From Plastoroseomonas hellenica (GTDB taxonomy: Bacteria; Pseudomonadota; Alphaproteobacteria; Acetobacterales; Acetobacteraceae): 64,000 nucleotides of DNA. A program made the translations under genes and the position numbers. The stretch lies in contig NZ_JAAGBB010000003.1 in NCBI RefSeq assembly GCF_018129085.1, positions 62,001 to 126,000 of the forward strand. Reading direction: 5' to 3'. The notes under the pieces are model-generated. The model saw only the letters and a program-made list of their open reading frames with translations. It was not told the origin of the DNA and ran no database searches. Positions 27,553 through 37,077 of this stretch are shown here, piece after piece. Numbering within the stretch: the stretch's first letter is position 1; every line of letters starts with the position of its first letter.

Positions 27553-28604
27553 AGCCCTTCGGCAGCAAGTCTCGCCGCCTCGTCCTCCGCCAGCAGCGCA
27601 TCGATGATGTCTTCGAATTCGCCGAGCATCACGCGGTCGATCTTGTGCAAGGTCAGCCCGATGCGGTGGTCGGTGACCCGGCCCTGCGGAAAATTGTAGG
27701 TGCGGATGCGCTCGGAGCGATCGCCGGTCCCGACCTGCGATTTCCGGTCCGCCGAGCGCACGCCGTGCAGCCGCGCCCGCTCCGCCTCATAGAGCTTCGC
27801 GCGCAGCAGCTTCATCGCCTTGGCGCGGTTCTTGTGCTGCGACTTCTCTTCCTGCATCGCGACCACCGTGCCGCTCGGCAGATGGGTGATGCGCACCGCG
27901 GAATCGGTCTTATTCACATGCTGCCCGCCGGCGCCGCTGGCGCGATAGGTGTCGATGCGGAGGTCCTTGTCGTCGATCTGGACATCTACTTCCTCCGCCT
28001 CCGGCAGCACGGCGACGGTGACGGTCGAGGTGTGGATGCGGCCCTGGGTCTCCGTCGCCGGCACCCGCTGCACGCGGTGCACGCCGCTCTCGAACTTCAG
28101 CTTGGCGAAGACACCCCGGCCCACGATCTCCGCGGTCGCGCCCTTCACGCCGCCGAGGTCGCTCTCGTCATAGTCCAGCACCTCGAAGCGCCAGCCGCGG
28201 CCTTCGGCATAGCGCTGATAGGCGCGGAACAGCTCGGCCGCGAAGAGCGCCGCCTCGTCGCCGCCGGCAGCCGGCCGGATCTCCAGGATGGCGCTGCGCT
28301 CGTCCGCCTCGTCCTTCGGCAGCAGGGCGACGCGGATCTCGCGCTCCAGCGCCGGCACGCTCTCCTTGAGCTGCGCCAACTCATCCTCGGCGAGCCCCCG
28401 CATCTCCGGATCGGCCAACATCGCCTCGGCCTCGGCGCGCGCGCGCTCGGCCTCGCGCAGCGCGCCCACCTTCTCGACCAGAGGCTCGATCTCGGAGAGC
28501 TCGCGCGACAGCGCGCCGAAGCCCGCGCCATCCGCCGTCGCCAGCAGGTGCCGCAGTTCCTCCGCCCGCACCAGCACGCGGTCCAGTTTGTCCGAAAGGC
28601 TCAT
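27549..28604 (-). CDS. prfA: Peptide chain release factor 1
   Basis: A 351-residue class-I release factor. The GGQ motif appears in [18 protein letters not shown] and the stop-codon-recognition region carries the RF1-type PAT ([19 protein letters not shown]), so it reads UAA/UAG. It overlaps hisS upstream (ATGA) and prmC downstream (GTGA), making a hisS-prfA-prmC translation operon. Confidence 0.95.
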   Translation of the reverse strand: MSLSDKLDRVLVRAEELRHLLATADGAGFGALSRELSEIEPLVEKVGALREAERARAEAEAMLADPEMRGLAEDELAQLKESVPALEREIRVALLPKDEADERSAILEIRPAAGGDEAALFAAELFRAYQRYAEGRGWRFEVLDYDESDLGGVKGATAEIVGRGVFAKLKFESGVHRVQRVPATETQGRIHTSTVTVAVLPEAEEVDVQIDDKDLRIDTYRASGAGGQHVNKTDSAVRITHLPSGTVVAMQEEKSQHKNRAKAMKLLRAKLYEAERARLHGVRSADRKSQVGTGDRSERIRTYNFPQGRVTDHRIGLTLHKIDRVMLGEFEDIIDALLAEDEAARLAAEGL

Positions 28605-29848
28605 GCGAGCCGCGCCGCGACCTCATCGATCGCGACGCTCTCCTGGGTGCCGGCGTCGAGGTCGCGGATCTGGGCGCGGCCCGCCGCCATCTCCTCCTCG
28701 CCAAGGATCACCGCCGCGCGCGCGCCGATGCGGTTGGCGCGCTCCATGCGGCGCTTGAGGTTGCCCCGATAGGCGATCTCGGCCGCGATGCCGGCCCGCC
28801 GCAGCGCCTGCAGCAGGTCGAGTGCTGGGCCTTCCGCGGCGTCGCCGACCGGAATCACCGCGACCGGCCGCGGCGGCCCCGGCGTGCGGCCATTCGCTTC
28901 CAGCAGCAGCCCCAGGCGCTCGACGCCCGCGGCCCAGCCGACCGAGGGGGTCGGCGGCCCGCCCATCTCCTCGACCAGCCCGTTATAGCGCCCGCCGGCC
29001 ATCACCGTGCCCTGAGTGCCGAGCCGCTGGGTCACGAACTCGAAGGCGGTGTGGGAATAGTAGTCGAGGCCGCGGACAATCCCGGGGTTCACCGTGTGCG
29101 GCACCCCGAAGGCATCGAGATGGCGCAGCACCGCCTCGAAGAAGGCGCGCGCCTCGGCCGTCAGATGATCGAAGATGGTGGGCGCCGCGGCGACCAGTGG
29201 CTTGTCTTGCAGATGCTTGGAATCGAGGATGCGGAGCGGGTTCTTCTCCAGCCGGAGCTGGCTGTCCTCGGAGAGCGCCGTCTTGTGTGCCGAGAAATGC
29301 GCGACCAGCGCGGCACGGTAGGCGTCGCGGGATGGCGCATCCCCCAGCGTGTTCACCTCGAGCGTGGTGCCGGCGTCGATGCCGAGCTCCTTCTGGATGT
29401 GCCAGCCGCAGGCGATCGCCTCGGCATCGGCCAGCGGCTCGGGGGCGCCCAGGATCTCCAGCCCGATCTGGTGGAACTGGCGGTAGCGGCCCTTCTGCGG
29501 CCGCTCGTAGCGGAACATCGGCCCGGCGTAGAAGACCTTGCGCGGCAGCCCACCCTGGACGAGTCCGTTGGAGACCAGGGCCCGGCAGACGCCGGCCGTG
29601 CCTTCCGGCCGCAGGGTCACGCTCTCCCCGCCCCGGTCCTCGAAGGAATACATCTCCTTCATGACGACGTCGGAGGTGTCACCGAGGCTGCGGGCGAAGA
29701 CCTTGGTGTCCTCGAAGATCGGCGTCGCCCATTCCTCGAAGCCATAGAGGGCGCTGATCCGCCGCGCGGCATCGATCACCGCCTGATGTCGGCGGCAATC
29801 CTCGCCGATGAGGTCGTGGGTGCCGCGGGCGGGTTGGAACATGGCCAT
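28601..29848 (-). CDS. hisS: Histidyl-tRNA synthetase
   Basis: About 415 residues. Class-II motif 1 region [15 protein letters not shown] and motif 2 ([19 protein letters not shown]) are clear; the HisA-specific run is [13 protein letters not shown]; the C-terminal anticodon-binding domain begins near 325. Start chosen at the ATG giving MAMFQPARG; the ATG two codons later (29842) is equally possible, and the longer in-frame extension to 30067 overlaps ispG and is rejected. It lies 64 bases after ispG and overlaps prfA. Confidence 0.94.
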   Translation of the reverse strand: MAMFQPARGTHDLIGEDCRRHQAVIDAARRISALYGFEEWATPIFEDTKVFARSLGDTSDVVMKEMYSFEDRGGESVTLRPEGTAGVCRALVSNGLVQGGLPRKVFYAGPMFRYERPQKGRYRQFHQIGLEILGAPEPLADAEAIACGWHIQKELGIDAGTTLEVNTLGDAPSRDAYRAALVAHFSAHKTALSEDSQLRLEKNPLRILDSKHLQDKPLVAAAPTIFDHLTAEARAFFEAVLRHLDAFGVPHTVNPGIVRGLDYYSHTAFEFVTQRLGTQGTVMAGGRYNGLVEEMGGPPTPSVGWAAGVERLGLLLEANGRTPGPPRPVAVIPVGDAAEGPALDLLQALRRAGIAAEIAYRGNLKRRMERANRIGARAAVILGEEEMAAGRAQIRDLDAGTQESVAIDEVAARLA

Positions 29849-29912
29849 GACGCTGGGCGATATCCCCGTGAGCGCCGGCACGCAAGCGGCGGGTTGGGAC
29901 GGCGTCCCGCCC

Positions 29913-31037
29913 CTACTCCGCCGCGATCTTCTCGGCGGCCTTGGCGGCTTCGATCTCCCGGGCCTTCCGCTCCACCAGGCCCACGATGTGCTCGACCATG
30001 GCGGCGCCATCGACCGTGTGGTCGGTCTTGCCGGCCGCATAGACCATGTGCCGCCCGGCGCCGCCACCGGTCAGGCCGATGTCGGTCATCAGCGCCTCCC
30101 CCGGGCCGTTCACCACGCAACCGATGATGGAGAGCGTGATCGGTGTCTCGATATGGGCCAGGCGATCCTCGAGGGTCGCCACCGTCTCGATGACGTTGAA
30201 GCCCTGCCGAGCGCAGGAGGGGCAGGAGATGATCTTCACGCCGCGATGCCGGATGCCGAGGGATTTCAGCATCTCCCAGCCGACATGCACCTCCTCCTCC
30301 GGTTCGGCGGAGAGCGAGACGCGCAGCGTGTCGCCGACCCCCGCCCAGAGCAGGCTGCCGAGGCCGATCGCACTCTTCACCGTACCGGTGCGCTTGCCGC
30401 CCGCTTCGGTGATGCCGATGTGCAGCGGATGGTCGCAGGCCTCCGCGAGCTGCTGATAGGCGGCGACCGCCAGGAAGACATCGCTCGCCTTCACGCTGAT
30501 CTTGAACTCGTGGAAGTCGTTCTGCAGCAGGTGGTCGGCGTGCCAGAGCGCGCTTTCCACCAGCGCCTCCGGATTGGGCTCCCCGTACTTCTCCAGCAGG
30601 TGCTTCTCCAGGCTGCCGGCATTGACACCGATGCGGATCGAGCAGCCATGGTCGCGCGCCGCCTTCACCACCTCCTTCACCCGCTCCTTGGAGCCGATGT
30701 TGCCGGGGTTGATGCGGAGGCAGGCAGCCCCCGCCTCGGCGGCCTCGATGGCGCGGCGGTAGTGGAAGTGGATGTCGGCCACGATCGGCACATTCACCTC
30801 GCGCACGATCTCGTGCAGCGCGGCGGTGCTCTCCTCGGTCGGGCAGCTCACGCGGACGATGTCGACGCCGGCGAGCTCGGCGCGGCGGATCTGCGCGATG
30901 GTGGCCGCCGCATCCTCGGTCGGGGTGTTGGTCATGGTCTGCACCGTGATCGGCGCATCGCCGCCCACCGGCACCCGACCCACCATGATCTGGCGGGACT
31001 TGCGGCGGATGATCTGCTGGTAGGGACGGTAGCTCAT
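29913..31037 (-). CDS. ispG: 4-hydroxy-3-methylbut-2-en-1-yl diphosphate synthase (flavodoxin type)
   Basis: A 374-residue enzyme of the MEP isoprenoid pathway. The TIM-barrel opening ([20 protein letters not shown]), the run RINPGNIG and the 4Fe-4S ligands in [12 protein letters not shown] and GCVVNGPGE are all present. It converts MEcPP to HMBPP in the cytoplasm using reduced flavodoxin or ferredoxin. It sits between the rodZ-like gene and hisS, the same order as in E. coli (rodZ-ispG-hisS). Confidence 0.95.
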   Translation of the reverse strand: MSYRPYQQIIRRKSRQIMVGRVPVGGDAPITVQTMTNTPTEDAAATIAQIRRAELAGVDIVRVSCPTEESTAALHEIVREVNVPIVADIHFHYRRAIEAAEAGAACLRINPGNIGSKERVKEVVKAARDHGCSIRIGVNAGSLEKHLLEKYGEPNPEALVESALWHADHLLQNDFHEFKISVKASDVFLAVAAYQQLAEACDHPLHIGITEAGGKRTGTVKSAIGLGSLLWAGVGDTLRVSLSAEPEEEVHVGWEMLKSLGIRHRGVKIISCPSCARQGFNVIETVATLEDRLAHIETPITLSIIGCVVNGPGEALMTDIGLTGGGAGRHMVYAAGKTDHTVDGAAMVEHIVGLVERKAREIEAAKAAEKIAAE

Positions 31038-31121
31038 ACGCTGGCCTCGTGCCGTTCGGACGCGTGGTGGAACGCCACCCCGGATATGGCGGCGTTGCCG
31101 CCGGCGCCAAGGCGCCTGGCG

Positions 31122-32159
31122 CTATTGTGGCTGATAGGGCTGATCGCGAATGACCTGGGGTTCACGCTGCTCACGCTGCGCCGGACGCGGGGGCGCCGGC
31201 AGCGGCCCGGCCATCAGACGGTCGGGATCCATCGGGATGTCACGGCGCACCCCCACGATGTTCTGCAGCGCGGGCGCTGGGTTGCCGTCGACCAGCAGCT
31301 CCATGCCCTCGGCGCGGCCGGTGGTCAGCATCAGCCCCTCCCGCAGCGGCACCGCCATGGTCTCGCCGGCGCGGAGCACGCGGTCGGTGATGACGCGGTT
31401 GGCACGGGTGTCGCGCAACTGGATCCAGGCCTCGCTCCTGCCACGCAGGGTGATACGGGACCCATCGCCTGCCGGCGGCGTGGCTGCCGTCTGGCCGGCT
31501 GCGGGCGCGGTTGGCGGTGCTGCGGCCGTGGGCGGAGCGCTCGTCGGCGGCGCGCCCGGGGTTGGCGAAGGTGCTGCCGGCTGAGCGGCGGGGGGCGCCA
31601 GACCGCGGGTGGCAGGTGCTGCCGGAGCTTCCGCGGGAGGGGCCACCGCAGCAACCTGGGCGGGTGGGCGTGGGGCGATCTCGTCGGCTGCCTGCTCCAG
31701 CCGCGGCGGCAGGGGCGGAACGCCGTCGACCACGCGCGGGCCGCCGCCGGACCAATTGTACCAGAACACATAGGCACCGACCGCCAGCACGGCGCCCGCC
31801 AGCATCACCGCGCCCGCGGGCACGCCGCGGCTCGGCACCGGCTCCGGGAAGACCAGATTCGCCTTGGGACCGCCGGGTTCGGAGACCTCGCGGAAGCGGC
31901 GCAGGACCTCGTCGGTGTCGAGCCCGAGGGCATTGGCGTAGTTGCGCAGGAAACCCACGACATAGGCCTGCCCGGGGAGGTCCTGCAGGCGGCCTTCCTC
32001 CAATGCCTGGAGGTAGATGCGCCGGATGCGGATCTGCTGCGCCATGTCGGCGACCGAGACGCCCAATGCCATCCGCGCCTCGCGCAACTCCTCGCCGAGG
32101 CGGGAGGCTTCAGCCGCGGTCAGGTCCGGACGGGCAATGCGCTTCATGTCATTCGGCAT
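31122..32159 (-). CDS. RodZ-like helix-turn-helix membrane protein with DUF4115 domain
   Basis: A 345-residue protein: a cytoplasmic helix-turn-helix domain (about 15-85, LGEELREARMALGVSVADM), a short linker, one transmembrane helix (about 115-135, AVMLAGAVLAVGAYVFWY), a Pro/Ala-rich periplasmic linker (about 140-245), and a C-terminal DUF4115 domain (SEAWIQLRDTRANRVITDRV). This is the RodZ architecture; RodZ links MreB to the cell-wall elongation machinery. Adjacency to ispG supports the call. No mre genes are in the window, so the role is inferred. The start may also be at 32147 (M5). Confidence 0.82.
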   Translation of the reverse strand: MPNDMKRIARPDLTAAEASRLGEELREARMALGVSVADMAQQIRIRRIYLQALEEGRLQDLPGQAYVVGFLRNYANALGLDTDEVLRRFREVSEPGGPKANLVFPEPVPSRGVPAGAVMLAGAVLAVGAYVFWYNWSGGGPRVVDGVPPLPPRLEQAADEIAPRPPAQVAAVAPPAEAPAAPATRGLAPPAAQPAAPSPTPGAPPTSAPPTAAAPPTAPAAGQTAATPPAGDGSRITLRGRSEAWIQLRDTRANRVITDRVLRAGETMAVPLREGLMLTTGRAEGMELLVDGNPAPALQNIVGVRRDIPMDPDRLMAGPLPAPPRPAQREQREPQVIRDQPYQPQ

Positions 32160-32332
32160 CCGGCCTCAATTAGCCCGGCGCGAGGCGCGAATCAAACCCG
32201 CGCCGCGAGCGGAGCAAGGCGCGCCACAGGGCTTCATCATATGGTCACCTGGGCCACGGCCGGTCCACGTCGAAGCGATCATGGCCGGCCTTGGCCCGAT
32301 CACGGGATTCGGGCGTTCTCGGCGATCGGGCT

Positions 32333-33373
32333 TCAGGCCGGCACGCTTTCGGCTGGGTGCCCCCGGTTCTCGTAGGCCGCCGCGGCCTGATCCACCAGCT
32401 CGGCAATGATCGCCGCCACGGGTTCCTCGCGCAGCACCATGCCGACGCTCTGCCCGGCCATCAAGGACCCGTTCTCGACGTCGCCGTCGATCACCGCGCG
32501 CCGCAGCGCGCCAGCCCAGAAGTGCTCGATGTCGAGCTGCGCCTCCTCCTTCGCCAGCTCGCCGGAGGTAAAGCGCGCCAGCACCTTGGCCTGGTGCTCC
32601 ATGAAGCGCCGCGTGCCCTGGTTCACCAGGGCGCGGACCGGTATGACCGGAAAGCGCTCATCGATCTGGACGGTGGGCAGGGCGTCACGGGCGGCGGCCC
32701 GGATGAAGGCCTGCTTGAACTTGGGGTGCGCGATGCTTTCGGTCGCGCAGACGAAGCGGGTGCCAAGCTGGGCGCCGGCCGCCCCCATCTCCAGGTAGGA
32801 GAGGATGGCTTCGCCGCGCCCGATGCCGCCGGCGACGAAGACCGGGACATCGCGGATATGCGGCAGAATCTCCTGCGCCAGCACGTTCAGGCTGACCGGG
32901 CCGATATGCCCGCCGGCCTCGCTGCCCTCGATCACCAGGGCATCGGCGCCGGAGCGCACCAGCTTCTTGGCCAGCGCGAACGCCGGCGCGAAGCAGATCA
33001 CCTTCGCGCCCCCCTCCTTCGCCCGCCGGATCGCGGGGCCGGGCGGGATGCCGCCGGCGAAGACGATATGGCCGACCTTGGCCTCGAGGCAGACCTCCAC
33101 CAGCTCCATCAGGTTCGGATGCATGGTGATGAGGTTCACGCCGAAGGGCCGGTCGGTCAGCGCCTGGGTCGCCGTGATCTCCTCGGCGAGGCGCGGCGGC
33201 ATCATCGCCCCGCAGGCGATCACCCCGAAGGCGCCGGCATTGGATAGCGCCGCGACCAGGTGGCGCTCGCTCACCCAGCTCATGGCGCCGCCCAGCAACG
33301 CGTAGCGGGCGCCGAGGAACTCGGCGCCGCGCGCCATCAGCCGCGTGATGGCGGCGTGCCCGTGCATGGCCAT
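32333..33373 (-). CDS. Nitronate monooxygenase-like FMN-dependent oxidoreductase
   Basis: A 346-residue TIM-barrel protein of the nitronate monooxygenase/FabK family. Conserved segments are YALLGGAMSWVSERHLVAA, PFGVNLITMHPN, VIEGSEAGGHIGPVS (phosphate/FMN region with the catalytic-region His), and PVFVAGGIGRGEAI. It could act on alkyl nitronates or as an NADH-dependent flavin reductase or enoyl reductase. The ATG abuts the lysC stop with no gap, so the pair is likely co-transcribed. The substrate cannot be deduced. Confidence 0.85.
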   Translation of the reverse strand: MAMHGHAAITRLMARGAEFLGARYALLGGAMSWVSERHLVAALSNAGAFGVIACGAMMPPRLAEEITATQALTDRPFGVNLITMHPNLMELVEVCLEAKVGHIVFAGGIPPGPAIRRAKEGGAKVICFAPAFALAKKLVRSGADALVIEGSEAGGHIGPVSLNVLAQEILPHIRDVPVFVAGGIGRGEAILSYLEMGAAGAQLGTRFVCATESIAHPKFKQAFIRAAARDALPTVQIDERFPVIPVRALVNQGTRRFMEHQAKVLARFTSGELAKEEAQLDIEHFWAGALRRAVIDGDVENGSLMAGQSVGMVLREEPVAAIIAELVDQAAAAYENRGHPAESVPA

Positions 33374-34597
33374 TCAGCCCGGCCCGTCCAGGCCGTAGGC
33401 GGTGTGCAGCGCCCGCACCGCGAGCTCGGTGTATTCGACGCCGACCAGGACGCTCACCTTGATCTCGCTGGTCGAGATGACCTGGATATTGATGTTCTTC
33501 TCGGCCAGCGCCTTGAACATGGTGTTGGCGATGCCCGCATGGCTGCGCATGCCGATGCCGACGACGCTGATCTTGGCGACGTCCGGATCGGCGATGATCG
33601 CCTCATGCCCGAGATCGGCCTGGGCCCGCTCCAGGGTGACCCGGGCGCGGGCGAGATCCGCCTTGCCGACCGTGAAGGTCATGTCGGTGGAGCCGTCCGC
33701 GCCGATGTTCTGCACGATCATGTCGACATTGACATTGGCCGCCGCCAGCGCGCCGAACACCGCGGCCGCGATCCCCGGCCGGTCCGGCACCCGCCGCAGC
33801 GTCACCTTCGCATCGTCGCGGGAATAGGCGATGCCGCTGACCACTGGCTGTTCCACGATCTCGTCCTCATCCACCACCAGGGAGCCTGGCTTGTCCTCGA
33901 AGCTCGACAGCACCTGCACGCGCACCCGCTGCTTCATCGCGAGCTCGACCGAGCGGGTCTGCAACACCTTGGCACCCACCGACGCCAGTTCCAGCATCTC
34001 CTCGTAGGAGATCTTCTCGAGCTTGCGGGCGCGCGGCACGATCCGGGGATCGGTCGTGTAGATCCCGTCCACGTCCGTATAGATGTCGCAGCGATCGGCC
34101 TGCACTGCGGCGGCGATCGCGACCGCCGAGAGGTCCGAGCCGCCGCGGCCGAGCGTGGTGATGCGGTTGCGGGCGGGTTCCACCCCCTGGAAGCCGGCGA
34201 CCACTGGCACCTGGCCCTGGGCCATGCGCTCGATCAGAAGCGAGCCGTCGATCGCCTCGACCCGCGCCTTGCCATGCGCGCCGTCGGTGGTGATCGGAAC
34301 CTGCCAGCCCTGCCAGGACCGGGCATCGATGCCGATGGTCTGCAGCGCGATCGCCAGCAGCCCGGTCGTCACCTGCTCCCCCGTCGCGACCACGGCGTCG
34401 TATTCCCGGGCGTCATGCAGCGGCGACAGCTCCTGGCACCATTTGACGAGCTGGTTGGTCACCCCCGCCATGGCGGAGACAACGACGGCGACCTCGTTCC
34501 CAGCCTCCACCTCCCGCTTCACGCGGTCGGCGACGTTGCGGATACGGTCCAGATCGGCGACGGAGGTGCCGCCGAACTTCATCACGATGCGGGCCAT
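33374..34597 (-). CDS. lysC: Aspartate kinase
   Basis: A 407-residue monofunctional aspartokinase: the opening MARIVMKFGGTSVAD is diagnostic, TLGRGGSDLSAVAIAAA marks the substrate site, and two ACT domains fill the C-terminal third (about 265-400), with IQVISTSEIKVSVLV at the end. It begins the aspartate pathway to lysine, threonine and methionine, and the ACT domains should give feedback inhibition. It is divergent from ubiG with 123 bases between starts. Confidence 0.94.
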   Translation of the reverse strand: MARIVMKFGGTSVADLDRIRNVADRVKREVEAGNEVAVVVSAMAGVTNQLVKWCQELSPLHDAREYDAVVATGEQVTTGLLAIALQTIGIDARSWQGWQVPITTDGAHGKARVEAIDGSLLIERMAQGQVPVVAGFQGVEPARNRITTLGRGGSDLSAVAIAAAVQADRCDIYTDVDGIYTTDPRIVPRARKLEKISYEEMLELASVGAKVLQTRSVELAMKQRVRVQVLSSFEDKPGSLVVDEDEIVEQPVVSGIAYSRDDAKVTLRRVPDRPGIAAAVFGALAAANVNVDMIVQNIGADGSTDMTFTVGKADLARARVTLERAQADLGHEAIIADPDVAKISVVGIGMRSHAGIANTMFKALAEKNINIQVISTSEIKVSVLVGVEYTELAVRALHTAYGLDGPG

Positions 34598-34720
34598 GGG
34601 CCTGGTGCGCTTCCCGGTCGGTCAAGGAAAACGGAGCGCCGGCGGTTGCGCGGCGCTGCGGGGCGGGACAGATACCCAGCGGGCGGGCAACCCGCAACCA
34701 GAGTTTCGGAGGGTTGGAGC

Positions 34721-35443
34721 GTGGCAGGCGGGACGGCGCGAGCGGAGGAGGTGGCGAAATTCGACGCCCTGGCGGCCCGCTGGTGGGATCCGCACGGCCC
34801 GATGGCACCCTTGCATGCCATGAATCCGTTGCGCACCGGCTGGATCGCCGAGCGCCTGGCCGCCCGCCACGGTGGGTCGCTGGAGGGTGTCTCCGTGCTG
34901 GATATCGGATGCGGTGCCGGCCTTGCCTCCGAAGCCCTGGCCCGGCGCGGCGCCGGGGTGACCGGCATGGATGCCGCCCCGGAGGCGCTCGCCATTGCCC
35001 GCGCCCATGCCGAGGCCGGGGGGCTCGCGATCGACTACCGCCAGGGCGGTCCCGAGGACCTGCCCCCGGACGCCCGCTTCGACGCCGTCATGGCGCTCGA
35101 GGTCATCGAGCATGTGGAGGCCCGCGATGCTTTCCTGGCCGGGCTGGCCGGGGCGCTGAAGCCAGGCGGGATGCTGTTCCTGTCGACCCTGAACCGCACC
35201 CCGCGCGCCTATCTCATGGCCAAGCTCGGCGCCGAATACCTGCTGCGGCTGCTGCCGGTCGGCACCCATGACTGGCGGATGTTCATCTCCCCGGGCGAGC
35301 TCGGTGCGCTGCTGCGCGTCCAGGGGCTCCGGGTGACCGATATCGCCGGAATGACCATGCACCCCCTCACCCGCCGCTGGCGCGAGAGCCGGGACCTCGG
35401 GGTGAACTACATCCTGGCGGCGGAGCGGGGCTCAGGCGTCTGA
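34721..35443 (+). CDS. ubiG: Ubiquinone biosynthesis O-methyltransferase UbiG
   Basis: A 240-residue class-I methyltransferase: motif I VLDIGCGAGLASEALARRG (about 60-78), motif II DAVMALEVIEHV, and the UbiG-typical FISPGELGALLR and VNYILAAERG end. It carries out both O-methylations in ubiquinone synthesis. The start is GTG at 34721, preceded by GGAGGG. It is convergent with DUF1178 (twelve-base overlap of ends). Confidence 0.93.
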   Translation: MAGGTARAEEVAKFDALAARWWDPHGPMAPLHAMNPLRTGWIAERLAARHGGSLEGVSVLDIGCGAGLASEALARRGAGVTGMDAAPEALAIARAHAEAGGLAIDYRQGGPEDLPPDARFDAVMALEVIEHVEARDAFLAGLAGALKPGGMLFLSTLNRTPRAYLMAKLGAEYLLRLLPVGTHDWRMFISPGELGALLRVQGLRVTDIAGMTMHPLTRRWRESRDLGVNYILAAERGSGV

Positions 35444-35923
35444 ACGCGGCACCCAGGGGATGCGGCCGACCTCGATCCCCTCTTCGCGCAGCTCCTCGGC
35501 CTGGCTCTCGCTGGCCTCGCCGTAGATGCCGCGGCGCTCGCTCTCGCCCCGGCTCATCTTGCGGGCCTCCTCGGCAAAGTCCTGGCCGACATAGTCGCAG
35601 GACTTCTCCACCTCGGCGCGGATGCGCTGCAGCAGCGCCATCACCTGGGGCGGCATCGGCCCGGCCGCCGCGGCCTGCGGCGCCTCCGGCACCGGCGCGG
35701 GCGGCAGCGCCTCAGGCTTCGCGTTGCGCGCCGGGCGGCCCTTCTTCGGGATCGCCGGCGCCATCAGGGCGCGCGCGATCTTGCTGCCGCCGCAGGCCGG
35801 GCATTGCACCATTCCGGCCGCCGTCAGCTTGTCGAAGCCGTCGCTGTCCTTGAACCAACTGTCGAATTCATGCGGCGCCGTCCCATGGGCGGCGGCGGTG
35901 CAGCGGAGGGTGTAACGGATCAT
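35432..35923 (-). CDS. DUF1178 family protein
   Basis: A 163-residue protein. It begins with a zinc-ribbon-like pattern (IRYTLRCTAAAHGTAPHEFDSWFKD, then VQCPACGGSKIARALMAP), followed by an Ala/Pro-rich linker and a conserved helical C-terminus containing EKSCDYVGQDFAEEARKM and RGIYGEAS. This is the DUF1178 layout found through the alphaproteobacteria. Function unknown. Its ATG overlaps the grxC stop (ATGA), suggesting a link with redox or thiol biology. Confidence 0.88.
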   Translation of the reverse strand: MIRYTLRCTAAAHGTAPHEFDSWFKDSDGFDKLTAAGMVQCPACGGSKIARALMAPAIPKKGRPARNAKPEALPPAPVPEAPQAAAAGPMPPQVMALLQRIRAEVEKSCDYVGQDFAEEARKMSRGESERRGIYGEASESQAEELREEGIEVGRIPWVPRSDA

Positions 35924-36177
35924 GCTGCCAGCAACAGGTCGAGCTTGCCGGCGCGATCGAGCGCCGCCAGGTCGTCGCTGCCCCCGATATGGGCACCGTC
36001 GATGAAGATCTGCGGCACCGAGGTGCGCCCCCCCGACCGCTCCCGCGCCTCCTGGCGCAGGGCGGAACCCGGATTCGCTGCGATCTCGCGGTAGGGCACA
36101 CCCTTGCGGTCCAGCAACGCCTTGGCGCGATCGCAGTAGGGGCACCAGTCCTGAGTGTAGATTTCAATGGTCGGCAT
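35920..36177 (-). CDS. grxC: Glutaredoxin 3
   Basis: An 85-residue glutaredoxin with the active site CPYC (Cys12, Cys15), cis-proline region TSVPQIFIDG and the glutathione-binding GGSDDL. It reduces protein disulfides using glutathione. Full length for the family. It sits between comF (31 bases upstream) and DUF1178 (overlapping), an order common in this bacterial group. Confidence 0.95.
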   Translation of the reverse strand: MPTIEIYTQDWCPYCDRAKALLDRKGVPYREIAANPGSALRQEARERSGGRTSVPQIFIDGAHIGGSDDLAALDRAGKLDLLLAA

Positions 36178-36208
36178 ACCGTGAAATCTGGATGAACGGC
36201 AGGCCCGG

Positions 36209-37048
36209 TCAAGTCCCTGCCCCGCGCGGGTCGGGTACGCGTGCTGCGGCGAGCACCGCGACCGAAGCCGCGCCGCCCGCCAGCAGCACCCGGGCGCAGG
36301 CCTCGGCGGTGGCGCCGGAGGTCACGACATCATCGACCAGCACCACATGCCGGCCTGCGACAGCCCCTCCCCGGGTCAGGGCGAATGCCCCTTCCACCAG
36401 CCGCGCCCGTGCGGCGGCGCCCAGGTCCGCGAGCGCCATGGTGCGCCGCACCCGGCGCAGGCCACGCGGCAGCCAGGGCAGGCCCGAGAGCCGCGCGAGG
36501 TGGCGCGCCAGCAGCGCCGCCTGGTCGTAGCGCCGGGCCAGCAGCCGCAGCCGGTGCGGCGGCACCGGCACCAGCACATCCGCCTGCGCCAGCAACGCGG
36601 CTCCTGCGCGCGCCATCTGGCGGGCAAGCGGCAGGGCCAGCTCGACCCTTCCGCCATGCTTCAGCGGCAGGATCAGCCGCTTGGCACCTTCGTCGTAACG
36701 GAGCGCCGCCCGCGCCACGGCGAAGACCGGCGGCGACGCGACGCAACGCGGGCAGAGCCCGCCCGCCCCGGCTTCGGTCGCCTGGGCGAAGGGCACGCCG
36801 CAGCGACGGCAAAGCGGGGCGGTGATGAAGCTCAGCCCGCCGAAGCAGGTGGCGCAGAACGTCCCCTGGGCGGTCACCGGCGCCTCGCAGGTCAGGCAGC
36901 GCGGCGGCAGCAGGGCGTCGAGCAGCCAGCGGCCGGCGAGGCGGGCACTGTCCCGGAGAGGGCGTTGCCCTCTCCGGACCTCACCCGCAAGGAGGCCGGA
37001 GCCTCCTGGGCCTGCAGGCTCCTGGTGGGATGGGTCCGGGAGGGGCAA
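36209..37048 (-). CDS. ComF family protein (start uncertain)
   Basis: Up to 279 residues. A zinc-finger-like N-terminus (RCLTCEAPVTAQGTFCATC, then CRRCGVPF and LCPRC) precedes a phosphoribosyltransferase-type domain with LVPVPPHRLRLLARRYDQ and the PRPP motif VVLVDDVVTSGATAEA. In competent bacteria ComF serves DNA uptake; in others its role is unclear. The conserved part begins near LDALLPPRC. The only in-frame initiator upstream of it is a TTG at 37048 inside a hairpin loop, with GGAAGGGG just before it; the first ~45 residues are encoded by terminator-like palindromes, so the true start is open. Confidence 0.8.
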   Translation of the reverse strand: MPLPDPSHQEPAGPGGSGLLAGEVRRGQRPLRDSARLAGRWLLDALLPPRCLTCEAPVTAQGTFCATCFGGLSFITAPLCRRCGVPFAQATEAGAGGLCPRCVASPPVFAVARAALRYDEGAKRLILPLKHGGRVELALPLARQMARAGAALLAQADVLVPVPPHRLRLLARRYDQAALLARHLARLSGLPWLPRGLRRVRRTMALADLGAAARARLVEGAFALTRGGAVAGRHVVLVDDVVTSGATAEACARVLLAGGAASVAVLAAARVPDPRGAGT

Positions 37049-37063
37049 AGCCCCTTCCGGGAC
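36953..37063. repeat. Cluster of three terminator-like palindromes at the comF 5' end
   Basis: Three hairpins: CCGGAGAGGGC/GCCCTCTCCGG with loop GTT (36953-36977, perfect 11 bp), AGGAGGC/GCCTCCT with loop CGGA (36990-37007), and an imperfect 13-bp stem with loop AAA (37034-37063). They occupy the rhodanese-comF gap and run into the comF reading frame. Confidence 0.7.
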
Positions 37064-37077
37064 AGGACCACCTTCGC

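Noticed and set aside
29808-32375. An 855-codon open frame on the plus strand across ispG and the rodZ-like gene
   Set aside because: Antisense to clearly recognisable conserved genes and low-complexity in composition.
34598-34720. A riboswitch ahead of lysC
   Set aside because: The divergent gap with ubiG is only 123 bases and the palindromic GC-rich stretch there does not match a lysine riboswitch layout.
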